From assembly GCA_032717465.1 (NCBI GenBank), contig JAVRFU010000168.1:49665-113664 (forward strand): a stretch of DNA of 64,000 nucleotides, given 5' to 3'. This stretch comes from Coenobita brevimanus. Its lineage: Eukaryota; Arthropoda; Malacostraca; Decapoda; Coenobitidae. The position numbers were made by a program, and so were the translations under genes. The notes below the pieces were generated by a model. It was not told where the DNA came from and made no database searches. It worked only from the letters and a program-made list of their open reading frames with translations. How positions within the stretch are numbered: the stretch's first letter is position 1; the number at the start of each line of letters is the position of its first letter. This document shows positions 34,027 through 45,605 of the stretch, in pieces.

Positions 34027-34809
34027 ACGGAACAGGAGAAAGATAACGTACACTTTAAGTGAGAATACTAAGAGTCACTACTGTCCCGTAAAGTTCCAGG
34101 TTCAAAACAAAAGAGTTAGGTAAAATTACAAGTTAAAGTTTAATGCTCAAACTAACAACAAAACATTCAGGACTCATAAGGATAATGTAATGGCAAATAA
34201 ACAGGTTAAATATATGGTTAACTGCAATAGCCTCTATTAACACGAAATTAGCAAGAGTAAATTTATCTAAGTCAGCCCTGATAAAATGAGATACCAGATA
34301 ATACTCAGTGAATGCCAGATAAATTATTACAGATACAAACTATTATCAAAAATGACTGACAAAGAACCCTACACAAATTACAAAAACTTCATTAGGCCTA
34401 CAAATTAAACTTATGCTATACAGTACAAGAACAAAATGCAACAGTTATACTCAAATTACACACAGCTGCTAGATGTTTGGAGATTTCTTGAGCACTCACA
34501 ATAATAATATCTGTACAGGGGAGGACAGAGATGTGAACAAAATGAGGAGCAGATCTAAGTGGCAATGATGCAGAGACTGAGCTCATTATATAGGGGCCGG
34601 CAGAGCTTGATACAACTTGTAAGAAGGACGCGCAGATGAAGCCATGGGGACAAAGAGTTGACAATCCTGGTCTGAACTCCAGAAATGACGACTTACTCTA
34701 CTATAACGGTAGAAGGGGGGAACTGAGGCAGAACACGCTCGTGATCAAACATGCAGCAACTGTGCGTTAAAATTACACAAAGGACGATGAAATCATAGGC
34801 TATGTAACA
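34023..34809 (-). repeat. element B 3' LTR
   Basis: 787 bp. Differs from the 5' LTR by a few substitutions (for example near 34070 versus 39561) and small indels (near 34353), so the insertion is fairly young. Confidence 0.92.
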
Positions 34810-34871
34810 CCTCCCCACAAAGAAAAAAGAAATTTACAAAGGAAGTTTCTTATTACTCTAAAACAATCTGT

Positions 34872-37283
34872 CTAAAGTCTAGATAAGCAATCTGCAATAA
34901 CATTTTCTTTCCCCTTGACATGTTGTATGTCTAATGAATACTCCTGAAGAAGTAGACTCCATCTTGTCAATCTCTGATTTTTATCTTTAAACTTACTAAG
35001 GAATTTCAGTGGGTTATGATCGGTATAAATGACTATGGAGTCAAAACCAGAACACAAATAAAATGAAAAATGCTGTAAACCCAAAATCAAGGCCAAAAGC
35101 TCTTTCTCAATAGTTGAGTAGTTCTTTTGAGGTGGAGTGAACTTCTTACTGTAATAAGATACAGGGTGTTCAATACCCTGATCATCCTCTTGCAGCAAAA
35201 CAGCCCCAGCTCCTGTATCACTTGCATCAACAGCCATCTTAAAAGGCTTAGCAAAATTTGGAGTAGCGAGCACTGGCTGACTTAATAGAATAGCTTTAAG
35301 TTTGTTGAAAGAGGATTCACAGTTATCGGTCCAGACAAATTCAACTCCCTTTTTCAGTAGGTCTGTAAGTCGTGATACAAGAATAAAAAAGTTAAGAACA
35401 AATCTCCTGTAATAACCTACCATTCCCAAAAATCTTTGTAGCTCTTTCCTAGTTTTAGGTCTGGGAAGATCACTTATAACCTGAACCTTAGCTCCTGGTG
35501 GTGCAACATGTCCTTCACCAATTACATACCCAAGGTACTGAACTTTAGCTTGACCAAACTCACACTTTGATAAATTAGCCACAAGATTAGCATGAATTAA
35601 ACGGTCAAGAAATTTACTGACATGGCATAGGTGATCTTTCCAGTTGTCACTGAAGATTAATACATCATCAATATAAACAACACACCCTGCCAAACCCTCT
35701 GTTACAACATTCATGAGCTTCTGAAATGTGGCTGGTGCATTCTTCATACCATACGGCAGTACAGAACATGCAAAGCCTTTTCCTAGTGTTACAAAACATG
35801 AGATCTCCCTAGCACGTTCAGTCATAGGTACTTGCCAGTATCCCTTTAACAAATCAAACTTACTTATGTACCTAGCCTTTCCGATCTTGTCTATGCAATC
35901 TTCCACGCGAGGGAGAGGGTAAGTGTCTGTTTTGGTTATCTGATTAACACGTCTGTAGTCAATGCAAAGCCGCTGTGACCCACCCGGCTTAGGGACCAGA
36001 GTGACAGGAGAACTCCACTCGCTCTGACAGGGCTCAATCATCTTGTGGTCCAACAGGTAGCCAAGCTCCTTCTGGATGAGAGGAACTTTCACTGGGTTCA
36101 CACGGTAAGGAGGCAATTTAATTGGCTTTGCGTCTCCAACATCGACATCATGCATCAACACAGTGGTTCTTCCTGGAGTGGCACGGAACACTAGCAGGTA
36201 CTCCTGCAGTAATGCCGAAAACTCCTGCCTTTCCTTGGGAGGTAGATGAGAAAGCTTAGTCTGGAGATCATTCATGATATCAGGATTCTTCCCCAAACTA
36301 TCACTCAGGCTCATACTGCATGGGAGAGCTTCACTTGCAGACTCGGGTGGAACAGCTGCAGTGCAGACTGGATTATTTTCGTCCCGCCTGTGATATAACT
36401 TTAGCATGTTGATGTGACATAGTTGCTTGCTCTTTCTACGATCTGGTGTGGCGATGACATAGTTGACATCACTGAGTTTCTTCTCCACGAAATAAGGGCC
36501 ACTAAACTTGGCTTGAAGAGGTTGCCCATGAACTGGTAGCAGAATCAAAACCTGATCTCCTGGCTGAAAGTGGCGTAACCTGGACTTCCCATCATACCAA
36601 GTCTTCATCTTCTCCTGAGCAGCTCCTAAATTCTCTCTCGCCAGCTGTAAAGCAGTGGACAGCCGTTCTTTGAACTTCATCACATACTCCAGCAGGTTGA
36701 CGTCATCTTCCTCCAACAGCCAGCATTCCTTGAGTAACTTAAGGGGTCCTCTTACTTCATGGCCAAACAGTAGTTCAAAAGGTGAGAAGCCCAGTGATTC
36801 ATTTGGAGATTCTCTTGCAGCAAACACAACGAATGGAAGACCTTTATCCCAGTCTTTCTGATGTTCCAAACAGTATTTCTTGAGCATCGATTTGAGTGTT
36901 TGATGATATCTCTCCAACGCTCCTTGGGTCTGGGGATGGTAAGCTGAAGACGTGATCTGGGTGATGCCCAACTCTTTCAGAGACTGCTTGAAAACGTTTG
37001 ACATGAAATTACTTCCCCGGTCTGACTGTACCTCCTTGGGCAAACCAAACTTTGTGAAGAACCCTAGCATTTCCTTAACCACGTTCTTTGCTGAGATATT
37101 TCTAAGTGGAATGGCTTCAGGATAACGAGTAGCCATATCAGTCATGGTCAACACATAAGAAAATCCTGAGGAAGTCTTAGGAAGAGGGCCCACAATATCC
37201 ACCAACACACGGGTGAAAGGCGCCTCAAAAGGAGGAATGGGAACTAGAGGTGCAACTTTTTCGGTCTGATTACACTTCCCCAC
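34872..37283 (-). pseudogene. element B integrase core, reverse transcriptase and RNase H
   Basis: One open frame of about 800 codons. The integrase core comes first: VLVDIVGPLPKTSSGF (Asp), QSDRGSNFMSNVF (Asp), TQGALERYHQTL (Glu), with C-terminal FQPGDQVLILLP and HINMLKLYH. RT follows: WSSPVTLVPKPGG, SKFDLLKGYWQVP (Asp), LPYGMKNAPATFQ, VVYIDDVLIFS (YIDD codons about 35664-35675), FLGMVGYYRRF. RNase H has MAVDASDTGAGAVLLQ, EKELLALILGLQH and YTDHNPLKFL, ending NVIADCLSRL with TAG at 34872-34874 region. The frame has no true start here; it continues upstream past a TAG at 37305-37307 into the zinc finger. Confidence 0.92.
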
Positions 37284-37304
37284 AACTTGACAGGTGTGAC
37301 AAGA

Positions 37305-38822
37305 CTAACAATACCAGGAAACATCCCTGAAGATACCTGGCCAGTAGAAGTGTTTCAAAATGCGTGCCACAGTCTTCCTCACTCCAAGGTGTCCTGCCAA
37401 ACTGGAATCATGAGCCACTCTAATGATATCCTGCCTACAAACACGAGGGATGACAACTTGATGTACAACCTCCCATTCACAGTCGGCTGATGCTGTTGGG
37501 GGTCTCCACTTCCTCATAAGTACTCCTGACTTTACATAATAACAAGTAGAAGCACCGGCTGACTCTTCTTCACTGTAAGCAGAGTTAGCTAGACCTTTCA
37601 ACTCAGGGTCAGCAACCTGCAACTCAACCAACTCTTGACGAGACAAATTATCAACACTACGGGGTACTGCCTCATCTGGTGAGTGGTCCAAATTAGCAAG
37701 AAAAGTGTCAGCTAGGATAACATCATCATCATCATTATCCTCTGAGTCACCAGTAACTTTAGACTTAGCCCTAGTGACAGCACATGCAGGAAACACATCA
37801 GGGATATCACAATCCTGGGCCGCTGCCACTGGCTCACTAGACAACTGAGGAGCTGGACACACTTGACTTCCACCAATATCATTTCCAAGTAAGAAAGTTA
37901 CACCTGACATTGGGAGTGTCTCAACCAACCCAGCCATAACAGAACCATTAACAAAACCAGACTCTAAATTCACTCTGCACAGAGGGACAGAGAAGTAATT
38001 ATTCCCTACACCGTGTAAGATTACAGTTTCATCAGAGGAATTAACATTAGAGCCTAGAACACTGGTCAGCATAAGGGATTGGCAAGCACCTGTATCACGA
38101 TATATTTGAACTGATTTCCTGTCATTAGTGTCCAGAGGACTGACAAAACCATCAGACAGGAAATTAGCACATGAACTCTTGAGAGTGTCACCCACGTTAC
38201 TGCTCAAAAGAGGAGCTCCATCATGATAATTTAAGTTACCCCTCAAAGCAGGTTCAGTTAACTCAGTTAAAGAATTCTGGGAACTCTCAAGAGTGGACAC
38301 TAGACCAATTGACTGAATATTTAAAGACTCCTTTTTGTTCACATCACGCTGGCTCCTGAAACATCTCTCCGTAGTATGACCAAGCTTACTACAATAAGTA
38401 CATTTACTTTTCTGAAATCTAGAGGTGAAGCTGCTATTTACTTCCTGAGAAACATCATCTTTATTTTCTTTCCTGTTACCTGTACTCTGAGTAGAGGCAA
38501 CGTACTTACTCTCAGCTTTCCCTTTTTCTCTAGAATATCTCTTGTGAGTGAGAACATACTCATCAGCTAAAACTGCAGCATCAGACAAATTATCTATTCT
38601 TTTCTCATCAAGATATAGGCTTACATCTTTACTAATACACCTTTTGGAATCCTCCAGCAAAATCATCTGCTTAAATTTGTCAAAATCAGAATCCACATTC
38701 TTAGAATTTAACCACTGCTCTAACAAATCTTCTTTGATTTTTGCATACTCAACATGGGATTGCTTATCTTGCTTGTAAGTTGTCCTAAATTTTACTCTTA
38801 TAAGCTTCAGGAACAAGCTCAT
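37305..38822 (-). pseudogene. element B Gag C-terminus, protease and integrase zinc finger
   Basis: Contains the capsid C-terminus, an intact CCHC knuckle (CTYCSKLGHTTERC, about 38360-38402), an aspartic protease (YRDTGACQSL, Asp near 38094-38096; TFLLGNDIGG), an acidic linker, and the integrase zinc region with VAHDSSLAGHLGVRKT and FYWPGIF. TAG at 37305-37307 falls between the His pair and the CxxC pair of the zinc finger; the next frame is in the same phase, so this is a nonsense codon, not a frameshift. The acidic linker between protease and integrase resembles that in element A. Confidence 0.88.
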
Positions 38823-39459
38823 AGGCCTTAAGAATCAAGCTCTTAACTACATCATAATTATCAGACTGATCCTGAGGCAAAGATGCATAAGTTACTTGAG
38901 CTTTACCGGTGAGAACAGTTTGAAGGAGTACTGGCCAATACTTTTTGGGCCAATTAAAACCTGTAGCTACCCTCTCAAACAACTGAAAATACTTTGTTAA
39001 ATCAGATTCATTAAAAGGAGGGACAAGTTTAACATTTTTAGCCACATCAAAATCATCAGAGCTAGATGATCCAGTTCCACCTTGTTTCATGCGATACTCA
39101 TGGTCTGCCTGAATCCTAGCACTTTCAACTTGTGCCTCAGCCTCCTTAGCTTTTGCCTGAAATTCAGCTTCCTTCACACGAGCCTCCTGCAGGGCTAGCT
39201 GTAACTTAGCTAATTCAATCTGCGTTTGCTCATTTGGAGGAGTTACATTAAACAAGCTTTCATTAATCATGTCAACAATTTGATCTTTAGAATGATGAGA
39301 GCGAACAGCAATTCCCAACTGTTGAGCAACAAGCTTAAGTTCATTCTTTGTTCTGTTTTCTATATCACACACTGTTTGCACATTTGACAAAAAATCTTTG
39401 GCTTCATCAAGTGTAGAAATAGTAGACATCATGAGTAAATCACAGTCACAAAATATCAA
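38785..39459 (-). pseudogene. element B Gag N-terminus, SCAN-like
   Basis: N-terminal Gag of 224 residues: a helical N-terminal domain, a coiled-coil stretch (about 39090-39220; ALQEARVKEAEFQAKAKEAE), then VPPFNESDLTKYFQLFERVA and DVVKSLILKAYELVPEAY, which resembles SCAN. The frame ends at a TAG at 38785-38787; the rest of Gag is in another phase and overlaps. The change sits at a run of four A (minus strand, 38790-38793), so one extra base there explains it. Likely start is the Met at 39430s or 39459; upstream is 5' leader. Confidence 0.85.
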
Positions 39460-39486
39460 GCAATATCCTTATGATAATATCCTGAA

Positions 39487-39513
39487 TATCCTGATGAGAG
39501 GTCGCCAAATTTA
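39487..39513 (-). promoter_or_regulatory. element B primer-binding site
   Basis: On the minus strand, TTTGGCGACCTCTCATCAGG follows the 5' LTR. It shares TGGCGACCTC and CAGGAT with element A. Confidence 0.65.
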
Positions 39514-40291
39514 TGATACGGAACAGAGAAAGATAATGTACACTTTAAGTGAGAATACTAAAAATCACTACTGTCCCGTAAAGTTCCAGGTTCAAAACAA
39601 AAGAGTTAGGTAAAATTACAAGTTAAAGTTTAATGCTCAAACTAACAACAAAACATTCAGGACTCATAAGGATAATGTAATGGCAAATAAACAGGTTAAA
39701 TATATGGTTAACTGCAATGGCCTCTATTAACACGAAATTAGCAAGAGTAAATTTATCTAAGTCAGCCCTGATAAAATGAGATACCAGATAATACTCAGTG
39801 AATGCCAGATAAATTATTACAGATACAAACTATTATCAAAAATGACAAAGAACCCTACACAGATTACAAAAACTTCATTAGGCCTACAAATTAAACTTAT
39901 GCTATACAGTACAAGAACAAAATGCAACAGTTATACTCAAATTACACACAGCTGCTAGATGTTTGGAGATTTCTTGAGCACTCACAATAATAATATCTGT
40001 ACAGGGGAGGACAGAGATGTGAACAAAATGAGGAGCAGATCTAAGTGGCAATGATGCAGAGACTGAGCTCATTATATAGGGGCCGGCAGAGCTTGATACA
40101 ACTTGTAAGAAGGACGCGCAGATGAAGCCATGGGGACAAAGAGTTGACAATCCTGGTCTGAACTCCAGAAATGACGACTTACTCTACTATAACGGTAGAA
40201 GGGGGGAACTGAGGCAGAACACGCTCGTGATCAAACATGCAGCAACTGTGCGTTAAAATTACACAAAGGATGATGAAATCATAGGCTATGT

Positions 40292-40295
<4 letters not shown>
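39514..40295 (-). repeat. element B 5' LTR
   Basis: 782 bp. Its left end reads TGATAC rather than TGTTAC, a substitution relative to the 3' LTR. Confidence 0.92.
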
Positions 40296-40343
<48 letters not shown>

Positions 40344-40362
40344 TGTGCGTGTGTGTGTGTGT
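40296..40362 (+). repeat. (AT)n right half and (GT)n
   Basis: (AT)n continues from the left side of element B, then changes to GTGTGCGTGTGT. Confidence 0.85.
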
Positions 40363-40494
40363 GAGCTCTGTGCATACATAAATACATGTCAATGTTGTAA
40401 GACTGATATAAAAACTGAACATAACGCAGCTTGCAGTAATAACCCAGTTCTGAACCAAAAACACATACCACTCGGTCTGCATGGTTTTCAGTTT

Positions 40495-41174
40495 TCACAG
40501 CAGTAACTTTCTGTGGGCGAAGTTCTTGAAAGTGTCTCTGACTTCAGCATGGCTGACATGAATATCTTTCTCTATAGCCATCAGTAGTAAGTCAGCCAAC
40601 CTCTCCTCACTACAAAGGCTGCGAATCTTTGTCTTCACGAGCTTGAGCTTGGAAAAACACGGCTTTGTTGTAGCAGTTGTCACAGGCAATGTGGCATTAG
40701 TCTTCAATAGCTCGGACAAATTTGGAAATATTTCTTGAACATTGTTCTCCCTCAGAGTGTTGAGTATACCACTAACTGTATTCCACGAGGGACAAGGGAA
40801 CATCGAATGAAAAACTTTCAGTTCCGACTGGAGCTAGTCAGCTTCATCATCTTGAACTTACAGTCTTTGCACTGAGTTTAGTGACTGTTCCTCAACAGTG
40901 TGCAACCATCTGTCCTGTCCTGTCAGACTGTAGAAGGCTTTGAGAATCTCTGAAGTTGAGCCTCCAGCACTCTTGAACCTTCTCTCCAACTACTGCATAA
41001 TTCAAGAACACATAGAAGACTTTGATCCAGTAGTAATGGTCCACACTTTGAAACTGTTCATCTCCAGTTGCTGATGTGGCACCGTACTTGAATCGTTCAG
41101 GGATTTTCCTCTTCCTACTAGACCCCGGGACCACAGATGGAATGTCTATGTCCATGACTTCGGCTTTATTCTTG
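40495..41174 (-). pseudogene. hAT transposase, C-terminal part with dimerisation region
   Basis: Minus-strand frames 40892-41155 and 40495-40803. The first has SRKRKIPERFKYG and a DHYYWIKVFYVFLNY segment; the second ends with LLKTNATLPVTTATTKPCFSKLKLVKTKIRSLCSEERL, the hAT C-terminal dimerisation signature (quoted in two parts: LLKTNATLPVTTATTK and CFSKLKLVKTKIRSLCSEER). Stops and a shift separate them. The frame continues across the element C insertion at 46041. Confidence 0.8.
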
Positions 41175-41179
41175 GTCTT

Positions 41180-41375
41180 TGTAGTAGCTTAGCAGGACAC
41201 TAGAGTGCACTGCTGTGGTTAGGCCACTAGAGGGCACTGTCATGGTGTCATCATCTAGGATAGCTAGAGATATATAGAGAAGTCTAGCAAGACCTAGGCC
41301 AGTTCTGTCCCGGCTACACTCAGGCTAACAATAAACTGAGAACCCCCACTACTTGTATTTCTCTGGGATCCAATA
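41180..41375 (+). repeat. element C 5' LTR
   Basis: 196 bp. Ends TA rather than CA; the boundary is fixed by the GTCTT duplication on the other side. Confidence 0.9.
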
Positions 41376-41377
41376 CA

Positions 41378-41397
41378 TGGCGACGAGGATGGGATCC
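41378..41397 (+). promoter_or_regulatory. element C primer-binding site
   Basis: TGGCGACGAGGATGGGATCC starts two bases after the LTR. The first 11 bases fit the 3' end expected for a tRNA-Ser of the GACGAGG type, as in mag elements. Confidence 0.7.
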
Positions 41398-41421
41398 AGA
41401 GTGTAGTTAAACAGTGGGACA

Positions 41422-42324
41422 ATGGCTGGGTCAGCTGCCGTTGGGGCTGTAGAAGCATACGAAGAAGGGGAAGACTTTGAAACCTACACTGAGCGGTTTG
41501 AGCAGTTCCTAGAAGCCAACAATATCACCGAGGATAAGCGAAAAAGGGCGTTATTTCTCACTGTGTGTGGTCTGGCAGTGTACCAACTACTGAGGAATGT
41601 TTGTGCCCCTGATAAACCTTCCTCGAAAACACTGGCTCAGTTGATCAACCTCGCTACACAGCATTATGCTCCAAAAGTTTCTGTGGTGGTGGCGAGGTAC
41701 AAATTCAACTCTGAAAAACAAAAGGAGAATCAGACCATCAGCAAATATGTGGCAGAGCTTAAGAGACTAGCATCACGTTGTAATTTCGGTGCAAATTGGC
41801 AGGAACACTTGAGAGACAGGTTTGTGTGTGGAGTGTCTAGTGAACAGTTCCAACGTAAGTTACTGAAGGAAGGAGATGACCTAACTTGGGAAAGAGCATA
41901 TAAAATGGCGCTATCTTACGAAGCCGCTTCAACTGATGCACAGGTGCTATCTGGACAAAGCAGAGAAAATGTAAACCGGGTAGGGTCTGCGTCATCCTTA
42001 AGAGGATTGGGACAAAGTAAGTACCAACCAGACAAGACAGCGGTATCCAGGGATGCCCGATGGAAGGAAACTAGATGTTCACGGTGCGGCAGGGAGGGGC
42101 ATGGTGCGACACTGTGCTCATTTCGAAATGCAATATGTTTTAGGTGTAAAAGAAAAGGGCATATTCGAAGAATGTGCGGAACCAAGACAGTAGTGAACAA
42201 TCTGGATGAAGAACAAAGTGAACAGGAGGATGAAGCGGTTGACGGGGAGCTGTTTGGGATTTTACAGTTACCTGACAAAAACCGTACAGCAAAAAGGAAA
42301 CCACCGCTTACAGTGGATTTGTAA
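41422..42324 (+). CDS. element C Gag
   Basis: An intact 300-codon frame from ATG at 41422 to TAA at 42322-42324. It has a gypsy-type capsid (ETYTERFEQFLEANNI, RKRALFLTVCGLAVYQLLR, VVVARYKFNSEKQKENQTIS, RDRFVCGVSSEQFQRKLL) and two CCHC knuckles, CSRCGREGHGATLC and CFRCKRKGHIRRMC (about 42076-42177). The start is 25 bp after the primer site. The protease is in the same phase right after the stop, so Pol would need readthrough, or the stop is a mutation in this copy. Confidence 0.9.
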   Translation: MAGSAAVGAVEAYEEGEDFETYTERFEQFLEANNITEDKRKRALFLTVCGLAVYQLLRNVCAPDKPSSKTLAQLINLATQHYAPKVSVVVARYKFNSEKQKENQTISKYVAELKRLASRCNFGANWQEHLRDRFVCGVSSEQFQRKLLKEGDDLTWERAYKMALSYEAASTDAQVLSGQSRENVNRVGSASSLRGLGQSKYQPDKTAVSRDARWKETRCSRCGREGHGATLCSFRNAICFRCKRKGHIRRMCGTKTVVNNLDEEQSEQEDEAVDGELFGILQLPDKNRTAKRKPPLTVDL

Positions 42325-45303
42325 GTGCAGGGCAGCGTGATTTGCATGGAAGTGGACACAGGGGCAAGTACGACGGTAATTAGTGAGAAGCAATGGAAAA
42401 AGTTGAATAGAAGACCCAAACTCCACACATCAAAATGACGGTTAGTTACCTACACAGGAGAGGATTTACAGGTGTGTGGTGAGGCGAGTGTTGAGGTGAA
42501 ACTGAACAATCAGGTGGAGATTTTGTCCATTACCGTCATCCAAGGAGAGGGACCACCACTGTTGGGACGTGATTGGTTGGCAGTCTTAAAGTTAGATTGG
42601 GAAGAGATGCTGGCGAAGATTGCCATTAAACACTCTGAGGGGGAGCTGTCGGAATTAGATAAATTATTGGACAGCCATGCCAGGGTCTTTTCACAAAGTT
42701 TGGGACGTATGCCTATCAAAGCACATCTCAAGCTGAAGGAAGGAGCTCGTCCAGTTTGGAAAAGGGCCAGACCAGTTCCTCATGCTCTGTATCCGCTAGT
42801 GGATCAGGAACTAGATAGGTGGGTGAAGGAAGGGATAGCTGAACCAGTGGAAACAGATCACAGCAGCGGGTGGGCGACACCATTAGTAGTTGTTCCTAAA
42901 CCGGACGGAAAGGTAAGGCTAGCAGCCGATTATCGTATTACAGTGAACCCTCAACTGGATATTGTAAAACACCCCTTGCCAACTCCAGAGGAGCTGTTTG
43001 CAAGAATTAAAGGGAAGAGGTTTGCTAAGTTAGATTTGAAAGATGCATACTTGCAGATGGAACTAAGTGAGGATTCAAAGGATTTAACAACGGTATCTAC
43101 TCATAGGGGGTTATTACGGATGAATAGGTTGCCTTTCGGATTATCATGTTGTACAGATATTTTCCAAGCAGCAATGGATAGAATATTGGAGGATTTACCT
43201 GAATGTGTGGCTTATTTGGACGATTTGCTAGTAATGGGACAGGATAAGCAGGATTTACTCCGAAACTTGGATAAAGTTTTGAGAAGGTTGGGTGACAACG
43301 ATATCCGGCTTAAACAGTCTAAATGTGAGTTTAACCTACGGGAGGTACAATACCTGGGTTGGATAGTTTCGGGTACAGAGCTTAAACCAGTTCCGGAGAA
43401 AACTGAGGCGGTGAGACTGTTACCTGAACCAACAGATGTGTCTTCCCTACGCAGTTTATTGGGGGCCATAGGTTATTATTCACGTCTGTTACCGCACCTG
43501 GCCACCACACTCTCTCCCTTGTACAATTTACTACGTAAAGGTGTGAAGTGGGAGTGGTCAAAAAAGTGCGAGGAGGCACTGAACAGGGTAAAAAAGATGA
43601 TGGCAGGTAACCTGGTGTTAATGAGATATGATCCTAATTTGCCACTAAAATTAATGACAGATGCGAGTGAAGTGGGTATTGGTGCTGCATTGGTGCATGT
43701 TGTGCCCGGAGGGTTAGAGAGACCAGTAGCCTATGCATCTAGAACTCTAACTCCAACAGAGCAGAAATACCCGATTGTTGAGAAGGAGGCGCTAGCGGTA
43801 TCATATGGGGTACGAAGATTTCATCAATATTGTTATGGCCGTAAGTTTACTTTGGTAACAGACAACAAAGCTTTATCTCGTATCTTAAACCCGGACAGAG
43901 AGATGCCAGCTTTGGGAGCAGCACGGATGCAGAGATATGCCTTGCAGCTGGCAGCCTACAGGTACGAGGTGGAGTTACGACGTTCTAGGGATATGGTGGT
44001 TGCAGATGCGCTTTCCAGATTACCTTTGCCAGATATCATCGATGTAGATGCAGGGTTTGTAGAGGAAGAGGCCAGAGTAAGTAATGTGTTGTTCTTAGAC
44101 GAGGGACCTGGAGTGACAGCCAGTGAGATAGCAACAGCAACACGACGAGACCCAGTGTTAGGGAAGGTGTTGTCAGCATTGCGATCAGGGAAATGGATGG
44201 AAGGAGATAAAGAGGTTGCTGTTTTCAGGTCGAGATGTGATGAGTTTTCCACGGAGGGGGATTGCATTATGTGGGGTGGTAGAGTAGTGGTTCCAGTAGC
44301 ACTTAGGAATAAGATTAAGGGGGAATTACATACAGGACATACAGGTTGTGTGCGGATGAAGCAGCTAGCGAGACGGTATGTTTGGTGGCCAGGAATAGAC
44401 AGAGAGCTGGAGGAGATGGTGAAGGATTGTCATGGCTGTATGGAGAAGCGGACATCGCCGCCACAATCTGCCTTGCATCCGTGGGAAAGGACTAGTGGAC
44501 CATGGCAAAGACTTCATGCAGACTTCGCAGGGCCCATAAATGGAATGATGCTGTTGATTGTGGTTGATAGCTATTCAAAGTGGATTGAGGCTATTCCATT
44601 AAAATCTACAACGGTAGCGAAAACTATGTATGAATTAGGGATAATGTTTGCTAGGTTTGGTCTGCCTTTACAGTTGTGCACAGATAATGGGCCTCAGTTT
44701 ACAGCGGGGGAGATGGCATCATTTTTACGCAGACATGGTATCAGACATATCAGGACGGCTCCATATCACCCTTCCAGTAATGGGTTGGCAGAACGGGCAG
44801 TAAGAACGGTGAAAGAGGGCTTAAAATCTATGAGTAAGGAGGGAGGATCTCTTGAGAGGAAATTATTAAAGTTTTTGTTGACTTATCATTCTACCAACAA
44901 GACAACAACAGGCAAGACCCCAGCAGAGTCGTTGTTGGGTAGGAACATTAGATCGAGACTGGATCTTCTTTTACCAAATGAGGAGAGCAGGGTGATGGAG
45001 AGGATAGAAAAACAGGTAACATGTCGTCCAGTAAGGAGGTTTGCAGTGAATGATATAGTCTGGGCTCGCAGTTATTCTGGACCTAAATGGAGGAAAGGTC
45101 GGATAATATCGCAGACTGGACCGGTTTCATATGAGGTGGATGTAGGGGGAGATATTTTATGGTCACGCCATGCCGACCAAATAATTCTTGTGAGCAAGGC
45201 CAATGACAGTGGATGGCAGCAATCACCTATATTAACTGACACACCCTCTACACTAGTAACAGATGTACCGGTGGGGCAGGGGAACCACACCCGCCTGCTG
45301 TAG
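42325..45303 (+). pseudogene. element C Pol: protease, RT, RNase H, integrase
   Basis: Same phase as Gag. The protease has MEVDTGASTTVIS (Asp codon 42355-42357), then a TGA at 42436-42438; the frame is open again to 45303 (943 codons counted from 42472). Protease C-terminus: GPPLLGRDWL. RT: GWATPLVVVPKPDGKVR, KLDLKDAYLQMEL (Asp), MNRLPFGLSCCTDIFQ, VAYLDDLLVMG (YLDD at 43212-43223), LLGAIGYYSRL. RNase H: LMTDASEVGIGAAL, EKEALAV, LVTDNKALSRIL. Integrase: HTGHTGCVRMKQLARR, CHGC, LHADFAGPINGM (Asp), CTDNGPQFTAGE (Asp), GLAERAVRTVKE (Glu), then a C-terminal ARSYSGPKWRKGRI domain. Confidence 0.92.
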
Positions 45304-45305
45304 AG

Positions 45306-45605
45306 ATGGATAAGGGATCTCCGGAGCACCGGGCAGAGGTGTCAGAGCTGGGGAGGCAACAGGAGAGGACACTACAGTCGGACGAACGTCTAAGCACAGG
45401 GGCAGCCAGCATGGGGATGAAAACACCTGTGAAAGAATTAGAGCATGGGGCTAGATCGACTCGACAGCGGTTATCGAAAGCCTCTGAGTCTTCTAGAGAG
45501 GAGGCAAGAACATCGACATTTCATGAAGTAGAATCACCCAAAACTCTAGTACGACGGTCAACAAGAGAAAGGAAACCTCCTGAAAGATATACAGCTGTGA
45601 TGTAA
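45306..45605 (+). pseudogene. element C Pol C-terminal extension, out of frame
   Basis: A 100-codon frame with a basic end, RRSTRERKPPERYTAVM, typical of the tail of mag-like Pol. It is in a different phase from the integrase, which ends at 45301-45303. Nearby G-runs at 45273-45276 and 45279-45282 are a likely site of a one-base change. Confidence 0.75.

Larger units (their letters stand above)
34023..40295 (-). mobile_element. element B: Ty3/gypsy LTR retrotransposon, Gmr1-like gene order
   Basis: 6.27 kb on the minus strand. LTRs are 34023-34809 (3') and 39514-40295 (5') with TGTTAC/GTAACA-type ends. Order from 5': Gag, protease, integrase, RT, RNase H. Both flanks are (AT)n, so a 4-bp duplication is hidden in the repeat. 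The purine tract before the 3' LTR is TGTGGGGAGG. Coding is almost intact: one frameshift in Gag and one TAG in the integrase zinc finger are the only breaks noticed. It belongs to the same lineage as element A but is clearly diverged from it. Confidence 0.92.

Noticed and set aside
38785..38822. Programmed frameshift in element B Gag
   Set aside because: The change falls inside the capsid domain at an A-run, not at a Gag-Pol border, and element A has no shift there; a one-base indel is simpler.
34416..40150. 82-codon frame present in both LTRs of element B as an accessory gene
   Set aside because: It is duplicated only because it lies in the LTR and has no recognisable domain.
41916..42428. 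170-codon minus-strand frame opposite element C Gag
   Set aside because: Antisense shadow of Gag.
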